Origin: Spirochaetaceae bacterium
GTDB taxonomy: Bacteria; Spirochaetota; Spirochaetia; DSM-27196; SKKC01
Assembly: GCA_007128315.1 (NCBI GenBank)
Contig: SKXQ01000019.1
Span: 1-64,000 of the forward strand
DNA length: 64,000 nucleotides
Reading direction: 5' to 3'
In this document: positions 59,707 to 64,000 of the stretch, in pieces
Layout: every line of letters begins with the position of its first letter
Position numbering within the stretch: the stretch's first letter is position 1
Notes under the pieces: generated by a model
The model's input: only the letters and a program-made list of their open reading frames with translations
The model's database searches: none
Told to the model about the DNA's origin: nothing
Position numbers and translations under genes: made by a program

Positions 59707-60527
59707 ACGCCTTGCCACTCGTTCTGATCACTCTCCTGATGCTGCCGCTGGGCACCCTGCTCATCATGTATCGGCGTGCGCAGTCTGCGGTACGCAGACT
59801 GACGTCCCGGGTTGAGCACCTGACGGAGACTTCGCGGGCCCGAAATGAGCTCCTTGCGACACTTGCACACGAGATTCGAACGCCCCTGACGATAGTCCGA
59901 AGCGCAGGCGAAATTCTTCTTGAGGAAACAGCCGGCCCCCTGAACGACAGGCAGCGACGCTTTCTAGAGTCCATACGCGTGAACTCGCTTCGCCTGATAC
60001 AGTTTTCCGAGAGCATGCTCGCCACGATCAAGGTGGACCAGGACTGGACGCCTGATCGCTCGAAGTGCATCGATCTGCGCCGGCTGGCACGCCAGGTCGG
60101 CGAGATGATAGATCCCGTGCTCCAGCAGCGGGGGCAGACGATACGCTACAGTTTTCCTTCGCTGCTGAGTCGTCCGCGGGCCGATGAGAACTGGATCCGA
60201 CAGGTGCTCATCAACCTCGTGCACAATGCAGCCAAGCACACCACCGAGGGCGGAATGATCGTAATATCGGCGACAGAGCAACAGGGGGCCGTGGTAATGA
60301 CGGTGAGCGATAACGGCACTGGTCTTGTAGGAAAGACGCGAGAGGAACTGTTCCGGCAGTTCTATCAGGAAGAGCCTTACTCAGCAGCAGGACAGGACGG
60401 AGCAGGCCTGGGCCTTGCCATTACCCGGACGGTCGTGGAACGCCATGGCGGCGCCGTATACGCGGGGACCTCACCCGGATCGGGGACCATGGTTTCGTTT
60501 TCGCTGCCGGTGGAGAATGAACGGTGA
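59703..60527 (+). CDS. Sensor histidine kinase with one TM helix and no extracytoplasmic sensor
   Basis: RNELLATLAHEIRTPLTIVRSAGEILLEE; QVLINLVHNAAKHT; VSDNGTGL; GAGLGLAITRTVVERHGG. Confidence 0.93.
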   Translation: MNALPLVLITLLMLPLGTLLIMYRRAQSAVRRLTSRVEHLTETSRARNELLATLAHEIRTPLTIVRSAGEILLEETAGPLNDRQRRFLESIRVNSLRLIQFSESMLATIKVDQDWTPDRSKCIDLRRLARQVGEMIDPVLQQRGQTIRYSFPSLLSRPRADENWIRQVLINLVHNAAKHTTEGGMIVISATEQQGAVVMTVSDNGTGLVGKTREELFRQFYQEEPYSAAGQDGAGLGLAITRTVVERHGGAVYAGTSPGSGTMVSFSLPVENER

Positions 60528-61213
60528 ACACGATTCTGATTGTAGATGATGAGGCCGATATCCGTGACGTGCTTGAGTTCACCCTGGAGAATGCGGGATA
60601 TCGGACGCGACAGGCCGGACATGGCGAGGAAGCGCTTCAGATCGTCAGCACGGAACAGGTTCATCTGGTTATTCTTGATATCGGTCTGCCCGGTATCAGC
60701 GGGCTGGAGCTGTGTCCCCAGTTCGTCGGATTGGGTATTCCCGTCCTCGTCCTGAGCTCGCACGACCGGGACGACGAGGTGGTAACAGGGCTGGAGGTCG
60801 GAGCGGATGACTATGTCACCAAGCCATTCAACCACCGGGAACTCCTGCTGCGGGTCGAAGGTCTCCTGCGCCGGACGCAGGGCAACCGACGCTCCCGGAA
60901 TCTGACTATCGGCCCGGTAACCGTGGATCTTGATCGCCAAACCGTGACCGTTCTTCGCGACGGAACACCTGCGTCAATAGACCTCACACCTACCGAGTTC
61001 GATCTGCTTACCTTTCTCGCCCGATCACCGGGAGTGCCGCAGCCGGTCGATACCCTCCTGCGCCAGGTCTGGAACGTCAGCGACTGGACCAGTGGCGAAG
61101 AGATGGTGAAGGTCGGCATCCGCCGCCTGAGAAAGAAGATCGAACGTGATCCGGCTCGTCCCGAAATCCTTCTGAACCGATGGGGCCAGGGCTACTTCCT
61201 GACCGAAGGCTGA
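60524..61213 (+). CDS. OmpR-family response regulator
   Basis: ILIVDDEADIRDVLEFTLENAGY...HLVILDIGLPGISG...DDYVTKPFNHRELLLRVEGLLRR; winged helix VGIRRLRKKIERDPARPEILLNRWGQGYFL. GTG start, GTGA overlap. Confidence 0.95.
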   Translation: MNTILIVDDEADIRDVLEFTLENAGYRTRQAGHGEEALQIVSTEQVHLVILDIGLPGISGLELCPQFVGLGIPVLVLSSHDRDDEVVTGLEVGADDYVTKPFNHRELLLRVEGLLRRTQGNRRSRNLTIGPVTVDLDRQTVTVLRDGTPASIDLTPTEFDLLTFLARSPGVPQPVDTLLRQVWNVSDWTSGEEMVKVGIRRLRKKIERDPARPEILLNRWGQGYFLTEG

Positions 61214-61292
61214 CACAACGGTAACTAATTTGTCCCTTGTGAACTGACGAATCACGGCCAAGAATACAGACACTTATTCAAGGAGGCTTCAC

Positions 61293-62318
61293 ATGAAGCG
61301 AATCGCATTAGTGTTGTTAATTGCTGTTCTGGCAGTATCCCTGGCCGGAGCAGCCGGTCGTGGCGAAACCGGAGAACAGGTCAACCGGGTTACAGCGTAC
61401 ACGACGCTCGACGAAGAACTTGCCCGGCAGGTTTTTAACGCCTTTACCTCGGAGACCGGTATACAGGTTGACTGGGTACGCCTCTCCACCGGCGAAGCCG
61501 TGGCCCGTATGGAAGCCGAAGCGGCAAACCCCCAGGCAAGTATCTGGTTCGGTGGTGTCGGCATCGGACACATCGAGGCGCAGCAGAAAGGCCTGACACG
61601 ACCATACCAGAGTCCGGCTGCTACAATGCCCCGGCAGTTTCGTGATCCCGATCATTACTGGCACGGAATCTACGCCGGCATGCTCGCGTTTGCCAGCAAC
61701 AACAACGTCATGAGCCGTATCGGTGCAGAGCCCCCGCAGAGCTGGGAAGACCTGACTGATCCGGTGTTCCGCAATCAGGTTCAAATGGCAAACCCCGGTT
61801 CATCCGGCACCTCGTATAACGTACTTGCGACCATGGTGCAGCTGCTTGGCGAAGACGAGGCGTTCGAGTACATGCGTCGCCTGGACAACAACATCGTACA
61901 GTACACACGATCCGGATCCGCTCCGGGCCGCAACGCCGCGCTCGGCGAAGTCGGTGTCGCGATCGGCTACTCGCACGATATCGTCCGACTGATCTCCGAA
62001 GGCTACCCGCTGAGCATCAACTTCCCGAGTGAGGGAGCAGGATTCGAAGTTGCGGCAATCTCCCTGGTCGCCAATGGTCCGGCGAACCAGGCCGAAGCAG
62101 CAGAACGACTTCTTGACTGGGGTCTCGGAGAGACTGCAGCGTCGCTGTACGCGTCACAGTTCGTTGTACCCTTCGTAGACGTACCGCTAGCCGAAGGCGC
62201 CGTACCTATCAGCCAGGTCAACGTAATCGACCAGGACGATGTATGGGCAGCAGCCGAACGAACGCGTCTCGTTGACAAGTGGAATGACATTATCGGAGAA
62301 AACGCCCGAACCGAGTAA
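61293..62318 (+). CDS. ABC transporter substrate-binding protein (ferric-iron/FbpA-AfuA-like)
   Basis: Signal peptide; VTAYTTLDEELARQVFNAFTSETGIQVDWVRLSTGEAVARMEAE...SIWFGGVGIGHIEAQQKG; RBS AAGGAGG. Confidence 0.85.
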   Translation: MKRIALVLLIAVLAVSLAGAAGRGETGEQVNRVTAYTTLDEELARQVFNAFTSETGIQVDWVRLSTGEAVARMEAEAANPQASIWFGGVGIGHIEAQQKGLTRPYQSPAATMPRQFRDPDHYWHGIYAGMLAFASNNNVMSRIGAEPPQSWEDLTDPVFRNQVQMANPGSSGTSYNVLATMVQLLGEDEAFEYMRRLDNNIVQYTRSGSAPGRNAALGEVGVAIGYSHDIVRLISEGYPLSINFPSEGAGFEVAAISLVANGPANQAEAAERLLDWGLGETAASLYASQFVVPFVDVPLAEGAVPISQVNVIDQDDVWAAAERTRLVDKWNDIIGENARTE

Positions 62319-62337
62319 TTATCGGTGTCGAAGAGCT

Positions 62338-62363
62338 CGTGGGGTGACGGGTGTCACCCCACG
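62338..62363. other. Intercistronic hairpin between SBP and permease genes
   Basis: CGTGGGGTGAC-GGGT-GTCACCCCACG, perfect 11-bp stem, no clear U-tract. Confidence 0.7.
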
Positions 62364-62407
62364 TTCATTTCGCGACCATAGCAAGACTGCGAAAGAGGTA
62401 TAATCCA

Positions 62408-64000
62408 GTGGCAACAACAGCACAGAACCGGGCGATACTGCGGGAACCAGCCGTCGTGGCAACCATCATCCTCATGTTCCTGCTCCTTGGTCTGTTCATT
62501 CTTTATCCGATCTTCTCGGTGCTTCGACTGAGTCTGACCCAGCAAGGATCATTCTCAGTGGACGTGTATCGAGAGCTATTCAACCGTCCCCGCTATCTTC
62601 GTTCCATCACGAACAGCGTCATGCTCGGCACCGTCGTGGCCACGATCGCCACGATAGTCGGTTTCGTTTTTGCCTTCGCGATCTACCGGGGAGGAATCAA
62701 GGGTCGCCGGTTTTTTCAGACGATGGCGATACTCCCGATCATTTCACCACCTTTCATGTTCGCTCTTTCCGTAATTCTCCTGTTCGGCAGAAACGGCCTC
62801 GTGACCGCGCGTCTGCTCGGACTTGATACCTCGGGCCTGTATGGACTGCCAGGGCTGATTCTGGTGCAGACTGTAAACCTCTTTCCGATAGCCTACCTGA
62901 CCCTGAGTGGCATCCTTCAGAACATTGACCCGGATCTCGAAACCGGCGCCATGAACCTTGGCGCGTCGCGCTTTACAGTGTTCCGAACGATTACCGTCCC
63001 TCTCGCCATACCGGGCATACTCGCGAGCTGGCTTGTCGTGTTCGTGACGTCGATGACGGACTTCGGTAACCCGATCATGATCGGCGGAAGCTTTGACGTT
63101 CTGTCGGTTCAGGCCTACCTCGAGTTCACCGGCATGGGTAATCTTCCACGAGGTGCTGCACTCGCCGTATTGCTCCTGATCCCGACGGTACTCGTCTATT
63201 TTCTGCAACGGGCTATCATGAAGCGGGGTTCCTATGCGACGGTCACCGGCAAGTCATCCCGTCGAGGGCGTCCGAACACGGGTCGAGGAATGCGCGTCAT
63301 CCTCATGACCTTCTGCAGCGCAGTGACCTTCCTTGTCGTGCTCTTCTACGGAACGATCGTTTTTGGAAGCTTCGTGCGACTCTGGGGAGTGGACTGGAGC
63401 TTTACGCTTGACCACTTCTCATACAGCTGGGATGTCGGCTTTGTGACGCTCAGAAACACGATCATGCTCGCACTGATCGCTACCCCGCTGACCGCGTTCA
63501 TGGGGCTGATTATCGCATTTCTTACGATACGCAAGCACTTCTTCGGTCGCAGTGCACTGTCGTTCCTGTCGCTGCTGAGCTACGCGATTCCCGGAACCGC
63601 TATCGGTATCGGTTACGTCCTCGCGTTCAATGCAGCTCCGTTCCGGTGGTCGGGCACAGCCTTTATTCTCGTCACGGCCTATGTGTTCAGGAATGTTCCG
63701 ATTGCGGTCGAAAGCGGCATCGCCGCGTTGAAACAGATCTCGGCTGAGATCGAGGAGTCTTCCACGAATCTCGGAGCAAACAGCTCGCAGACGTTCAGGC
63801 AGGTGACGCTACCGCTGATCAAACCCGCCTTCTTCGCAGGTGCAACATTTACCTTTGTGCGAAGCATGACAGCGATCAGCGCTATCATCTTTCTGGTCTC
63901 CGCACGATGGAATCACGTTACGGTCCTGATTCTCGCCCAGACAGAAATTATGCGACTGGGTGTTGCGTCGGTCATGTCGACGATCCTGATCATCATCATC
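62408..64000 (+). CDS. ABC transporter permease (FbpB-like, two permease domains), runs off right edge
   Basis: Own translation from GTG 62408: VATTAQNRAILREPAVVATIILMFLLLGLFILYPIFSVLRLSLTQQ...; EAA loops NLGASRFTVFRTITVPLAIPGI and NLGANSSQTFRQVTLPLIKPAF. Missing from the ORF track because there is no stop inside the window. Confidence 0.92.
   Translation, partial: MATTAQNRAILREPAVVATIILMFLLLGLFILYPIFSVLRLSLTQQGSFSVDVYRELFNRPRYLRSITNSVMLGTVVATIATIVGFVFAFAIYRGGIKGRRFFQTMAILPIISPPFMFALSVILLFGRNGLVTARLLGLDTSGLYGLPGLILVQTVNLFPIAYLTLSGILQNIDPDLETGAMNLGASRFTVFRTITVPLAIPGILASWLVVFVTSMTDFGNPIMIGGSFDVLSVQAYLEFTGMGNLPRGAALAVLLLIPTVLVYFLQRAIMKRGSYATVTGKSSRRGRPNTGRGMRVILMTFCSAVTFLVVLFYGTIVFGSFVRLWGVDWSFTLDHFSYSWDVGFVTLRNTIMLALIATPLTAFMGLIIAFLTIRKHFFGRSALSFLSLLSYAIPGTAIGIGYVLAFNAAPFRWSGTAFILVTAYVFRNVPIAVESGIAALKQISAEIEESSTNLGANSSQTFRQVTLPLIKPAFFAGATFTFVRSMTAISAIIFLVSARWNHVTVLILAQTEIMRLGVASVMSTILIIII

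Noticed and set aside
1-64000. CRISPR arrays, transposases, integrases, phage genes, rRNA/tRNA
   Set aside because: None recognised while reading; no regularly spaced direct repeats and no mobile-element proteins in the ORF translations.

Overview
A 64 kb, GC-rich, gene-dense bacterial chromosome segment. Lineage looks spirochaete-like by inference only: relaxed lipoboxes, many HD/HD-GYP, MCP and cNMP-binding proteins, FlgD-Ig/OmpA and Big_5-type surface proteins, and a giant protein resembling a Leptospira family. No rRNA, tRNA, CRISPR array, transposase or phage module was recognised.

Main blocks, left to right:
1. TauE-like edge gene and an HD protein.
2. Translationally coupled sugar operon: D-lyxose isomerase, PfkB kinase, mannitol-1-P dehydrogenase-like.
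3. Response regulator-PAS-histidine kinase, DUF5317-like and HD-GYP genes, and an unlisted small membrane ORF.
4. Alpha-glucan/trehalose cluster: GlgE, TreS-maltokinase fusion, TreZ, GH57-DUF3536.
5. Single-cysteine MsrB.
6. A giant (~2,680 aa) exported protein, divergent from a TolC / lipoprotein adaptor / two Ig-like lipoproteins / RND / degenerate RND operon.
7. Dual cNMP-binding regulator, GlyA, MCP.
8. ECF sigma / anti-sigma run containing a transglutaminase-like protein whose triad appears destroyed.
9. CysS, MurB, GH65 phosphorylase, MscS plus DUF432-like, a 7x FlgD-Ig/OmpA protein, RadC.
10. Ferric-iron-type ABC transporter operon with an embedded two-component system.

The strongest candidates for something undescribed are the giant protein and the divergent RND operon with its Ig lipoproteins and RND-like protein lacking the proton-relay motif. 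All family calls come from reading motifs in the translations; no database search was run.
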